Positions 41,303 through 53,721 of a stretch of 64,000 nucleotides of DNA are shown here, one piece after another. The translations under genes and the position numbers were made by a program. Each line of letters starts with the position of its first letter. Within the stretch, counting starts at the first letter, position 1. The DNA is taken from contig BBFE01000001.1 of assembly GCA_001313085.1 (NCBI GenBank), positions 1 to 64,000 on the forward strand, given 5' to 3'. This DNA comes from Paenibacillus sp. JCM 18996 (lineage in GTDB: Bacteria; Bacillota; Bacilli; Paenibacillales; NBRC-103111). The notes under the pieces were generated by a model that saw nothing but the letters and a program-made list of their open reading frames with translations, made no database searches and was not told where the DNA came from.

Positions 41303-42501
41303 ATGCACTCTCCGCCGCAACCCGCAAACTATCGCATTCCGCTTTTTTTGTATGGTAACGCTTCTTTTCTGGTTCTCGATGTACACCTGTGTGCCGATCC
41401 TGACGGCCTACGTGGAAAGCTTGGGCGCTTCCAACAAAATGGCCGGGCTGATCGTGGGAATGTACGGACTCAGCCAAATGCTGCTGCGCATCCCGGTGGG
41501 CGTCATATCCGACCGTATCCATAAAAGAAAAAAATGTTCATCGTGCTCGGAATGGTCTTTTCCATACTGGCCGGCGCCGGTATTCTGCTGACCGACCATC
41601 TGAACTGGATACTGTTCCTGCGCATTATAGCCGGTGCCGCCGCGGCGACCTGGGTGGATTTCACTATCCTTTTCGCCAGTTATTATCCCAAAGACGAAAC
41701 GACCCGCGCCATGGGCAATATCACTGTATACAATTCACTCGGCAGATGCTGGGAATCTTGTGCGGGGCTGGTTCGCCGATCTTTATGGCTGGGAATCGGC
41801 GTTTCTGGCCGGAGCGGCCGTGGGATTGATCGGGATGGCCGGGGCGTTTTCATAGTGGAAAAGTTTGAAGACAACCAGCAAAAAAAATAACTCTCCAGGG
41901 AATCGGGGAGGTAGCCGGCGACCGCACCCTGCTGACGGTGTCGTTTCTTTCCATCTTGTTTCAAGTGCTCACTTTTGCAACGGTGTTCGGCTTTACGCCG
42001 GTGTATGCCCAGTCTTTGGGCGCCACGAAGCTGGACATGGGGCTGCTGACGTTCTGTTCCACTCTGCCGACCGCGCTCGCGGCCTGGTTGGGAGGAAGGC
42101 ATCTCGCTCAAAGGCTGGGTGAGCGGAATGTGATCATTCTAGGATTTATTCTGAGCGGAGTGTTTACGGTGCTGATCCCCTTTACAAGCTCGCTTTGGAT
42201 TCTGGTCCTGACGCAGTCTCTGGCCGGATTCGGCCGCGGCTTCACATCGCCTGTGCTGATGTCACTCAGCATTAAACATATGGCCCCGGAGAAGCGGGCG
42301 ACGGCGATGGGCTTCTACCAGGCGATTTATGGATTGGGTATGTTTGCGGGTCCTTTGTTTATGGGTGCGGCGGGAGATTGGCTCACTCTGCGGGAAGGGT
42401 TCGTCATCGTCGGAGTGCTCGGCTGCGTGACCGCCCTATTGGCACACCTCATGCTGGCCAAAGTCCTCGTTCGAAGAAGCGCGCTGAACCACATGGCTTA
42501 A
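41303..42501 (+). CDS. Major facilitator superfamily transporter
   Basis: The transporter has about 400 residues and 12 hydrophobic helices. Motif A between helices 2 and 3 is GVISDRIHKRKM. ITAYVESLGASNKMAGLIVG-like and SQMLLRIPVG segments precede it, and a second half begins near SFLSILFQVLTFATVFG. Breaks at T7 near 41343, A7 near 41527, lost G residues near 41745 and 41763, T6 near 41848 and A8 near 41880. Export of a drug or sugar is possible. It is divergent from the membrane protein at 40366. Confidence 0.88.
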
Positions 42502-42600
42502 GGATTGCCTTAACCTTCTGCTGCAAAAGGGACAAGGATGGGTTATTATGAACGTAAAATATTCAGCATACCGAATCCTCCTGTAAAGTAGAGTGAGCCT

Positions 42601-44405
42601 ATGAATGCCATCAAGACGAGACTTCAAAACATAAACCTGCGGAACAAACTCATCTTTGTTTTTTTTCCTGCTTTATCATTATACCTTTCTTCATCATCGG
42701 CGGGACCTTGTCCTGGCTGTATGTCAATTCCAACCGGAGTATGATTCTGGCCGCCGCGGTGGAAAATAATAAGCAAATCGTCAAAAAAACATCGACAACT
42801 CGTTCAACCCTCTGCTTAGGCTGTCGATGTATCCGGAGCACGATCCGGCCATTTTTTCAAATCATGCGGAAAGACTACGAAACGGCGCTTTACCCGCTGT
42901 ACGAAAGAGAGAAGGATTACGATACGGTGGGCGGAATAATCCGCAACAGCATGCTGCTTTATACCGATTTGATCGATTCGGCGGTGATTTACCAGAGCAG
43001 GAACCATATTATCGTCGGCAGAAGCAACAATGAGTATATGGATCACCGCTACCTGGAAAATGAATTCTACAACGAACCTTATGTCCAGAAAATACTGCAG
43101 AAGCAGGGGCTGTATGTCGCCGTAGGCGTTCATCCCGAGAAGCTGGTGTCCTACAGCCACGTCTCTGTGGTTTCCGTTGCCAGAGCGATTGTCGACCCGT
43201 ATTCGAAAGAGAATCTCGGGTTAATTATGTTAAATATCGGCATCGACAAGCTGAAGCTTTTGTGGAGCGATATCCATTTTACGGAGAATACGAAGTTTTA
43301 CCTGATAGATGAGAACAAAAAATATAATCTACAGCAACAACGGCAGTGAAATAGGCAAGCCGGCGGCAGAGGTGCTGGGACAGGACAGCGTCAACATAGT
43401 CGGGGAAGAGCAGGCGACGCGGGCGACCCCGGACAGCTACTTCATTACTTCCACTTCGCGCCTGTCGGACTGGAAAGCGATTACGATCATTCCGAAGAAC
43501 GAACTGTTCCAGTTCGTGGACACCATTGTCAGGACGATATTTATATCCCTGCTGGCGTTGCTGGGTTTGTCCATTCTCGCTTCCATTTACATCGCAACCA
43601 GCATTACAAAACCGCTGTCCGTCCTGAACCGCAAAATGAAGCTGGTTTCCGAAGGCAACCTTGACGTGTCGATCGACATAGAGCATGGGGAAGTAGGCAA
43701 AATCGCCTTTACCATCAACCATATGCTGAACGAAATCAGAAGGCTGATCCGGCGGATCTATGACGATGAGCAGGAAAAGCGGCAGATGGAGATACTTGCG
43801 CTGCAGTCGCAAATCCGGCCGCATTTTATGTACAATACTCTTAACGTCATTAGATGGATGGCCAAGATCCAGGGCGCAGCGGGATTGAAGAGGCGCTCAC
43901 CGCGTTCTCCTCTGTCATTAAATTTACGGCGAAGACCGAAAGCGACTATGTCACGATCCGGGAAGAGCTTGAATTTATCCGCAGCTATACGAAAATACTG
44001 GATTTCCGGTACCTGGGCAAATTCGAGGTTGAATATGACGTTGAGCCCGGCGTGCTGGAATATAAAACTTTGAAATTTCTGCTGCAGCCTTTGGTGGAGA
44101 ATGCGGTATTCCATGGGTTTGACGAAATTCCGTATAAAGGGAAGCTAATGATTCGAATCTATGAGGAAGCCGGTAAAATCATCATGACCGTTGCCGACAA
44201 CGGCAGAGGTCTGTCCGAGGCGGAGCTCGAGGGGCCCGAACCGGGGAAGGAGATCGACCCTATGAACTCCATCGGCATCCGAAATATCCGCAGAAGGATA
44301 GAGCTCCATTTCGGAGAAGGGTTCGGCTTATGGATTACGAGTGAAGCGAACAGCGGCACGGTCGCGAAGATCGTGATTCCCGTCGTTCAAACAGAATTGA
44401 GGTGA
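42601..44405 (+). CDS. yesM: YesM-type sensor histidine kinase
   Basis: The two-helix membrane sensor has about 600 residues. An outer sensor domain lies between helix 1 (IIPFFIIGGTLSWLY, near 42690) and helix 2 (ISLLALLGLSILASIYIA), then a HAMP linker. The His_kinase motif is QSQIRPHFMYNTLNVIRWM with the phosphorylated histidine near 43823, PLVENAVFHGF and VADNGRGLS. Arg replaces the usual Asn before Pro-His. Breaks at T8 near 42661, A6 near 42784, T6 near 42853, A6 near 43317 and a lost G near 43884. It pairs with the next gene and probably senses sugar via the binding protein. Confidence 0.9.
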
Positions 44406-44411
44406 TACTGC

Positions 44412-45962
44412 ATGAAAATATTAATTGCGGATGACGAGCCGCTCGTCAGGATCGGCATCAAATCCGCCGTACGCTGGGAAGCGGGCGGAATGGAGATCGT
44501 GGGCGAAGCGGCTGACGGCGAGGAAGCGTTGAAGCTGATCGCGGAACGCGAGCTGATGTCGTCATCCTGGATATAAAAAAATGCCGAAAAAAAAGACGGC
44601 ATAGAAGTGCTGACGGAAATCAAAGAGCAAGGAATTCCGGCGAAAGTCATTATTCTAAGCAGCTTTGACGACTTTCATCTCGTGAAAAAAAAGCGATGAA
44701 GCTTGGCGCGGCGGATTATTTTCACAAGCCGGGCATGAACGAGCAGGAAATCGAAGAAGCGCTGGCAAAGATCAAGGATGAATTGGAGATCGGCAGTCAG
44801 GATGCGAAGGAAACTCCCGGACGCGCAGCCCAGGTCCATTCCAGGGAAGCGATGGTGCGAAACCTGCTGCACGGAAATCCGGACGGAATCGGGCAAACAA
44901 AGCTGAGGGAAGCGGGCCTTTACGTTATGATGTTCAGCATCAGGCAGTACGCACTGGTGGTGAAAAGGTACACGAAGAACAACGCCTCTATCCTGCCGAA
45001 TACGGTCATGAGCATTGTGTCCGAGCTGCTGTCCAAAGAAAATGAAGTGGAGTTCGCGCAGATCGACGACAATTTATACTCGGTAGTTATAAGCCACAGT
45101 GAGACCAGGAGCGCTCAGGCTTCCTTTTCCCATGTGAACGATATTGTGTATTTGATCAGCTCTTCGCTCAAACGGTTTGTCAATATTGACGCGGTGATAG
45201 GTGTGAGCAGCTCTTTTCAATCGTTCCAGGAAGCGAAGCAAGCGGCCTGGCAAGCGAGGCAGGCTTTGGAGCAGAAATTTTACCACCCGAACGATCCGCT
45301 GTTTTATTACCAGCACCGTACCGGGAACGACGAACAGACGCTGGAACAGGCGAACGCGTATATTGTGGGCATGAAAAAACGGCCTAAAGGACGAGAAATA
45401 CGAGGAATTTGCTATAATTTGGCGGAGTGGGAACAGTATCTGAGAGACACGGAGTGCATGAACGAGAAAGACGTCAAGAAGATCTACGAAGGGCTGCTGT
45501 TTATGCTGGAGAACGGGGAGGATTATCTGGAGACGAGAAGCCGGATGGAGGAAATCGAGGATTTCGGCGAGCTGTCCGCCTTCTACCACTCGGTGTTCAA
45601 CAAAAGCTCGAGGCCCGGATTTACAACAAAAAAATAAAGATTACAGCCCGCTGATCAGAAATATTGTGCAGTATATCGAAACGAATTATAAAGAGAACAT
45701 TTCCTTGAAAAGTCTAGCCGAGCAGTTCCAGGTGAGCTCCAATTATATAAGCAGGCTGTTCAAGCAGGAAGTGGACAGAGGATTATTCGACTATATCAAC
45801 CAGATCCGCATCGAGAAAGCGAAGGAGCTGCTCAAGGATTACCGGTACAAAATTTACGAGGTCGCGGAGAGGGTCGGGTTCAACAGCCAGGTCCATTTTG
45901 CCATCGTGTTTCATAAGTATGTGGGAATGGCTCCCAAAGAATACCGCAAGGAAACGGTTTAA
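44412..45962 (+). CDS. yesN: YesN-type AraC-family response regulator
   Basis: The regulator has about 516 residues. The receiver has ILIADDEPLVRIGIK, phosphoacceptor region VVILDIKMPKKDGIEVL (restored near 44552-44590) and LGAADYFHKPG. A long middle region leads to a C-terminal pair of AraC helix-turn-helix units: ISLKSLAEQFQVSSNYISRL and YKIYEVAERVGFNSQVHFAI with the KYVGMAPKEYRK ending. Breaks near 44552, 44577, 44590, 44691, 45378 and 45633. It is the predicted activator of the binding protein and permease genes downstream. Confidence 0.9.
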
Positions 45963-46078
45963 TTCTATTAAAAAAAAGTAAAAAAAACATTAAAGAAAAT
46001 CGTCAGCCCGCGGACTGGGGAAAATAACAAAGGATATTCTATTAAATTAATCATTATTTGGTTAATTTTTTTTGCGCT

Positions 46079-46092
46079 TGAAACCGGTAACC
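46079..46092 (+). promoter_or_regulatory. CcpA cre site before the sugar-binding protein gene
   Basis: TGAAACCGGTAACC matches 13 of 14 positions of TGWAANCGNTNWCA, 42 bases before the start codon at 46134. Catabolite repression of a sugar importer would be expected. Confidence 0.6.
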
Positions 46093-46133
46093 TTATATCG
46101 TAGACAAAATTAATCAGGGGAGATGACAGCAAT

Positions 46134-47369
46134 ATGAAAAGGCTTACGGCGATCGTACTCCTTTGCCTGATATTAGTAGTCGGCCTGGCCGCATGCGGGA
46201 ACAGCAGCAACGGCGGTGCACAAGCGGGAGACGGCGGCAAGGGAAAAAACTACAGTAACTATGGGGTTCTGGGGGACCGCACAGGATTTGAAAACATACC
46301 AGGAGATGGCGGCGGCCATTTCGGAGAAATATCCGGATATCACGCTCAAGATCAAGCAATATCCAAGCAGCGAGCAGTTCTGGAACACACTGCCGGGTGA
46401 AATTGCGGCGGGTGTGGCGCCTGATTTTATCAAACTGACTAATGAAGGTGCTTTCGAGTACATCAACAAAGGATTGTTTGCTCCGTTGGACGAACTGCTT
46501 GGACCGGCCGGCGTCGATATGAGCCGTTTTACTCCGTCGGCAGTGAACATTTGGAAAAAAAAGACGGTAAACAATACGCGCTTCCGAATATCAATATGCC
46601 TGCTATGTTCTTTATTAACGAAGAAATGTGGAAAAAAAGCCGGCCTCGGCGACTATCCGAAAACTTGGGACGAAGTGGAAGCGGCCGCCAAGAAATTGAA
46701 GACCAAAGATGTGGCCGGAATCACGATCAACATTGACGCGTACCACATCACCAACTATGCGAAAAGCTACGGCGGCGGATGGGGCAACGGAAAAACGATC
46801 AGCACTCCGGAGAACGTCCAGGCACTGCAAAAGATTTTCGACATGTATAAAGAGGGCGTAGCCGTAACTCCTAAAGCACTCGGATACGGTTGGGACGGCG
46901 AAGTGTTTGCCAACGGAAAATCGGCCATGACCACAGGCGGTTACTGGTATAAAGGCTACTTGAAGGATGCGGCTCCGAACCTGAAATATGTCGTTCTTCC
47001 CGTACCTAAGGGCACAGTAAATGCAAGTACGATGATCTCTGACGGTTACGTCGTGCTGAAGGATGCCAAAAAACAAGCAAGCGGCGCTTCAGGCAGCGAA
47101 CTATATGACCAGCGACAAGGTCGAAACCGAATTTATGAAGCTTGGTTTCAATCCGGCGGTGACAAGCCTTTCTTCCAAATTCTTTGATGAAAATCCGGAA
47201 TTCAAGAATGTAAAAGGCGCTTTGGATTACAGCACCGACTTCGATTATCCTGTGGAAACGAAAAAAGTTCATTGACGAGCTCGTGAAACAGCTGGAAGCA
47301 TCGATCTTGGGCGGAGCGAACAAATCGCCTAAAGACATTCTCGACGGGATTCAATCCCAATTCAAGTAA
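46134..47369 (+). CDS. Extracellular sugar-binding lipoprotein
   Basis: The lipoprotein has about 410 residues with signal MKRLTAIVLLCLILVVGLAAC, so lipidation occurs at that cysteine. Restored mature sequence includes TVTMGFWGTAQDLKTY, GEIAAGVAPDFIKL, NMPAMFFINEEMWKKAGLGD and FANGKSAMTTGGYWYKGYL. Breaks at A6 near 46243, A8 near 46555, A7 near 46632, A6 near 47068 and A6 near 47262. It follows YesM/YesN and precedes two permeases. Given the glucosidases downstream, alpha-glucan oligosaccharides are the likely ligand. Confidence 0.9.
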
Positions 47370-47421
47370 TCTGCTTGATGGGGTGCCGGTTTAAGGACCG
47401 CGCCAGTAAAATAATCTGCCC

Positions 47422-47449
47422 GTTCCCGTTTCCGCTGAGAAACGGGAAC
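47422..47449 (+). terminator. Intercistronic hairpin between binding protein and permease genes
   Basis: GTTCCCGTTTC pairs with GAAACGGGAAC, 11 bp with a 6-base loop and no T tail. Such a stem-loop often lets the binding protein be made in excess over the permeases, by partial termination or mRNA protection. Confidence 0.65.
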
Positions 47450-47498
47450 ATCTGTTTAACGATAAGATAACCAAATTTAGGGATTTAGGAGGATTACG

Positions 47499-48454
47499 AT
47501 GGCTGCCTATGAGAGCGGAAGCGTTAGTTTACAGGTAGAAGTCAGGAAGAAAAAAGTCGCTGCTGCGTTCTATCGCGGATTCGGATTTTGCCGTCGGATG
47601 CTGTTCAGCCTGCCCTTCCTGATTTTATGGGCCTGGTGGTTTTTTGTATCCGTTCGTGCAGTCTTTTCTGCGCAGCTTTCAGGATGTGAAGTTTACTGCT
47701 CTGGGCAGCGCGAAATTTGTGGGATTACAAAACTATGTCCGTATTTTACATGACCAGGAATTTTACCGGGCGGTTCTGCACTCACTTGAGATCGTTTTGA
47801 TCGCTATACCTGTACAGACGTTTCTGGGACTTGTAATGGCGATCCTGGTGAACCAGAAGCTAAACGGAAAAGGCATCTTTCGGACGGTCTTTTTTTATCC
47901 CGTATATCACCTCGCAAATTGCGGTCACTACCGTATTCATGATGCTGTTTAAAAAAAGGCACGTTCGTTACGCACTTTTTTTTCACTTACTTCGGGTTCA
48001 AGGATGTAACGTGGTTTGCAGACACCCACTATGCGCTGTTCTTTGTCTGCGTTTTATTTATTTTCCAACAAGCAGGCTTCAGCATGATCGTTTACTTGTC
48101 CGGGCTGCAGGAAGTTCCCAAAGATCTGTACGAAGCGGGGCAAATGGACGGGGCGTCCAAATGGGCGCAATTCCGCTACATTACGGTCCCTTACCTCAAG
48201 CCGATCACCTTCTTCATCGTTTCCGTCGCGACCATTCTCGGTTTCCAGATTTACGACCAGATTGCCGCCATTTCCAGATACGGAGCGTTGGGGTCGCCTG
48301 CGGGAGCTACGAGCACAGTGGTAACCTACTTCTACCAGCACGGTATCCGTTACATGAACATCGGTTACGGAAGCGCGGCAGTTGTCCTCTTTTTTTCTTC
48401 ATTATTATGATCATTACATTCCTGCAAAAAAAATGGCTGGACGATAAGGAGTGA
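47499..48454 (+). CDS. Sugar ABC transporter permease (MalF/UgpA type)
   Basis: The permease has about 315 residues; TTAGGAGG precedes the ATG. Six helices are expected, with PFVQSFLRSFQDVKF, GLQNYVRILHDQEFYRA and the EAA loop PKDLYEAGQMDGASKWAQFR near 48120. The C-terminal FLQKKWLDDKE is typical. Breaks in G and T runs near 47595-47645, T7 near 47891, A7 near 47950, T8 near 47977 and T7 near 48392. It works with the binding protein at 46134 and the next permease. Confidence 0.9.
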
Positions 48455-48458
48455 TATC

Positions 48459-49289
48459 ATGACGGCCAATAAAAGGCTTTCCCTGTTAGGCAATTATGCG
48501 ATAATTATTATCCTTGGATTTGTTTTCATCCTGCCATTTCTCTATACGTTATACACTTCTGTATCGACCATGCAGAATGTCAATAAACTGGCCGGAATCT
48601 CCAGCTGGACTTTGAACAACTACAAGCTGTACTTTACCAATGACGCCTATAATGTGCCCAAGTGGCTGCTGAATACAATCATTATGACCGGCGTTGTCAT
48701 TATCGGGAACCTGATCATTAACCCGATGGCCGGCTTTGCCCTGGCGAAGGTAGATTTTGCCGGAAAAAAAGGTCATTTACTGGATTGTCGTAGCCACGAT
48801 GATGGTGCCTTACCATATGATTCTGATCCCGGTTTACGTCAATATGGCCCAGATCGGATGGCTTAATTCTTATGCGGCTTTGACGGTTCCGTTTTTTTGT
48901 ACCAGTGTTTGTACATCTTTATGATGAGGCAGTTTTTTCATCCAGGTACCGAATGAATTCATCGAAGCGGCGAGGATCGACGGATTGACGAAGATGGGAG
49001 CTTTCTGGCGCATTGTGTATCCTTTGGCGAAGTCGCCGCTGATTACGATGTCGATCCTGGCTTTTGCGGGTACATGGAACAGCTATCTCATCCCTAGCAC
49101 GTTTACCAACAACCCGGACAAATATGTCCTCGTCGTCGGCTTGAACAGCGTAAAAGATATGGTGTTCGAAAATACGCCGCTAATTATGGCCGGAGTTGTA
49201 TTATCCACTCTGCCGATTCTGATCTTCTTCTTTTTTTATTCCAGCGGCAGTATATCGAGGGCATTTCGAGCTCCGGCATTAAGGGATAA
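48459..49289 (+). CDS. Sugar ABC transporter permease (MalG/UgpE type)
   Basis: The permease has about 276 residues and starts five bases after the previous stop. GFVFILPFLYTLYTS, FALAKVDFAGKK, MMVPYHMILIPVYVNM and the EAA loop EFIEAARIDGLTKMGAFW are present. The last helix and the ending QRQYIEGISSSGIKG are restored past the T7 run near 49231, giving a stop at 49287-49289. Other breaks at A7 near 48764, T7 near 48893 and T6 near 48933. Confidence 0.9.
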
Positions 49290-49360
49290 CGAGCGTCTGG
49301 CCCAGGCCATTCTTTGCGCAACGGATCGATCAATAAACCCAATGGAATGAGGCATAGACG

Positions 49361-51442
49361 ATGGACTACCGGGTCATTAAAGAAGGCGGATTGTTTCTGC
49401 TAACGGATAAAAATGGGGATATCACCGGCAACAACGAGATAGGCCATGGCTTATATATGAAGGATACGCGGTTTTTTAAGCCGAATGGAAATTTTTTATC
49501 GACGGGGAAAAGCCCGAGCTGCTTTCTTCCGCCGCCAATAAAAGCTATCTGGCTTCCATCCGGTTAATGAAGGCGGCCAAAGATGAGGGAGCCGTCGAAA
49601 TCCATAGAGAGCGGTTTATATACGATGGAGTGCTGTACGAGCGTTTCACTCTGACCAACTATTTTCCGGGTGCCGTGAATTTCCGTTTCGCTGCGGCTTT
49701 GGACGCCGATTTTCAGGATATGTTCATTGTCCGTAAGTACCGCTCGGGAGAAGTAGGTGCAAAGAGGGGTCAGGACACGGGGTACCGCAACATGTCGATC
49801 CGCTACAGAGGAGCCGATGATATTGTGCGGGAGACCCGGATTGCCTGGGACCGTGATGAGACGAGTGCGGATGCGGAGGGAAACGTGCAGTTTTCGATTC
49901 GGTTGGAGCCGCAGGAGACGGAACGGATTTGCTTCTTCATTACTCCCGTGCAGGAGCCCCAGTGTCCGTCCGTTCTTGCTTACGACGAAGCGCTGGAAAA
50001 GCTGGAAGCTTCTTATGAACGCTGGTATGAAGAAACGTCGCGTATTAGGTCGGATTCCGACGTGTTTGACGGTCTGTTCCTCCGCGGCGCACAGGATTTG
50101 CGCATGCTGATGACAGATGTCGCTATGGTGACATGCCTGTCGCAGGGCTGCCCTGGTTTGCGGTCCCTTTTGGCAGAGACAGCCTCATTACGTCCTTGTT
50201 CATGCTTCCGTTAAATCCGAATAAAGTCAAAGGAACATTAAGGACGCTGGCCGCTTACCAAGGCACTGACGTGGATCCGTGGCGCGACGAACAGCCGGGC
50301 AAAATCATGCACGAGATACGCTACGGAGAATTGGTGAACACGAAGCAGTCGCCTTTTTTTCCCCGTATTACGGAACGGTCGATTCGACGCCTCTGTTCCT
50401 GGTGTTGATCGGGGAGTACTTCCGCTGGACCGGAGACCTTTCTTTAGTCGAAGAGTTAAAGCCTAACATCGAACGCGCGCTGGAGTGGATCGACCGTGCC
50501 GCCCGGGAGTCGGGATTCCTGACCTATCATCAGGAGGCGGAGAAAGGCTTCCCCAACCAGGGCTGGAAGGATTCGAGCAATTCGATCGTGCACCGGTCCG
50601 GCGAGTATGCGTCGTCTCCTATCGCGCTTTCGGAGGTTCAGGGGTATGTGTACCAAGCGAAAATGAGTCTGGTTCCGAGTTTTTTTGAATTGATGGGCGA
50701 GGCGGCGTTTGCGGCCAAGCTGGAGGAAGAAGCGCAACAGCTGCAGCTGAGATTCGAGCAGTCTTTCTGGATGGAGGACAAACAGTTTTACGCCATCGCG
50801 TTAGACAAGGACCGGGAGCAGGTGCGTTCGGTGACCTCCAATCCGGGACATCTGCTGATGACAGGGCTGCCTGAGGCTTCCCGGGCGAAACAAATAGCCG
50901 CAAGATTAACCGCCGAAGATATGTTTGGCGGCTACGGCATCCGCACCATGAGTACAGACGCGGCCGGTTATTATCCGATGAGCTACCACAACGGCAGCGT
51001 ATGGCCTCATGATAACGGCATGATTCTGCTTGGATTAAGCCGAATGGGGTATAAAGAAGAAGCGGCGGCTGTTCTATCCGGTTTGCTGGAGGCGTCCAGG
51101 TCTTTCGAGTATCAGCGTCTCCCTGAGCTATTCTGTGGCTATGATTCGGAGCTGGGCTATCCGGTGCCGTATCCGTCCACATGCTCGCCGCAGGCGTGGG
51201 CGGCGGCGACATCTGTCGTTTTTTATGCAGGTGATGTTAGGCTTGAATCCGAATGCGCCGGCAAAGGAAATCGTCATCGATCCGTTCCTGCCGGAAGCTA
51301 TGGACAAGCTGACGGCGGAAAATATTCATATCGGTTCGGGCCATTTGTCTTTAAAAGTTACACGCAGCCGGCCAGGCGGGAATATTTTTTTAACGTGGAA
51401 GTTCTGGACAATACTACAGGCTTTGAAGTGATCCGTTCATAG
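49361..51442 (+). CDS. Amylo-alpha-1,6-glucosidase / glycogen-debranching-type glycosidase
   Basis: The protein has about 690 residues in two parts. The N-terminal beta domain has the opening VIKEGGLFLLTDKNGDI and HGLYMKDTRFF. The C-terminal (alpha/alpha)6 barrel has GLPWFAVPFGRDSLITS, DEQPGKIMHEIRYGEL, YGTVDSTPLFL, SNPGHLLMTG and SYHNGSVWPHDNGMI. These are the trademarks of the GDE_N_bis/GDE_C family. Breaks at the T6 run near 49477, T6 near 49490, near 50125, T7 near 50355, T6 near 51217 and T7 near 51385. It likely trims the imported branched glucan in the cytoplasm. Confidence 0.88.
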
Positions 51443-51469
51443 AAAAAATCAAGGTGAGGCTGTGAATAC

Positions 51470-53096
<1,627 letters not shown>

Positions 53097-53100
53097 CACC

Positions 53101-53146
53101 AAAAAAAAGGACCATCAGGAACAGCTCATCCTGATGGTCCTTTTTT
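53101..53146. terminator. Strong bidirectional terminator after the glucosidase
   Basis: AGGACCATCAGGA and TCCTGATGGTCCT form a perfect 13-bp stem with an eight-base loop, flanked by A8 and T6. Confidence 0.9.
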
Positions 53147-53203
53147 GGTGCTACCCATACGTTTGTGCGTGGGGAGGGAATAAATATGGGATTCCAACCG
53201 CTG

Positions 53204-53253
53204 TTGAAGTCGTGTTCCATTGAATTTATTAAGCGGTAAGAACACGACTTCAA
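53204..53253. repeat. 14-bp perfect inverted repeat with 22-base loop
   Basis: TTGAAGTCGTGTTC (53204-53217) is the exact reverse complement of GAACACGACTTCAA (53240-53253). It lies alone between two operons, without a T run, so it is not a simple terminator. Confidence 0.75.
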
Positions 53254-53400
53254 AGGCGGCCGCTACCGCTTTTCCACCCCATACTCATTCCCTGTTCTCT
53301 CTCACTTGTTGTATTCTTATACTCCTTTAAACGGTTGGACAGCAGAACCTGGCTTGTCTCTTCCTCGCTTCAAAAGTTTCGTTTAAGTGTTGGTATGTGA

Positions 53401-53553
53401 TATAGCGGATTTTCGAGGCGTTATTGTTCCTTGTATTATGTGAGTTCACCTGATAACGCCCTTTGGAGGCTCTATTTCAGTGAATTCCCCTTCCGCTATC
53501 GATCGCAATCTGTCATCACAATATCAATAACGCCCTTTAAATCCTCTATATTT
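53401..53553. repeat. Three degenerate copies of a 27-base repeat
   Basis: Copies at 53401-53427 (plus) and at 53452-53478 and 53525-53553 (minus orientation) share a core TATAGNGGATTTT...GGGCGTTATTG. Mixed orientation in non-coding DNA is typical of small dispersed repeats in Paenibacillus. Confidence 0.5.
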
Positions 53554-53721
53554 CAAATAGCTCTTAGCCCCCTTTTTCGCAATAAGCGCGGCTCCCTTTG
53601 GCCTCCCGTCCTCCTTGCCGGTTTTTTTCTGTAAAAAAAAGGTTAACATATCCTTTACAAAACGCCTGATCATCTTTATTCTCAAGATATATACCATTAT
53701 ATCGAAGGTGAGACCATTGAG

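Larger units (their letters stand above)
53148..53721 (+). other. Intergenic region rich in repeats
   Basis: The 574 bases hold a long inverted repeat (53204-53253) and three degenerate repeat copies (53401-53553). No convincing gene was seen. The second YesM gene starts at 53722, just after ATTGAG. Confidence 0.6.

Noticed and set aside
53401..53553. CRISPR array
   Set aside because: Three copies only, degenerate, different orientation and irregular spacing; no cas genes nearby.
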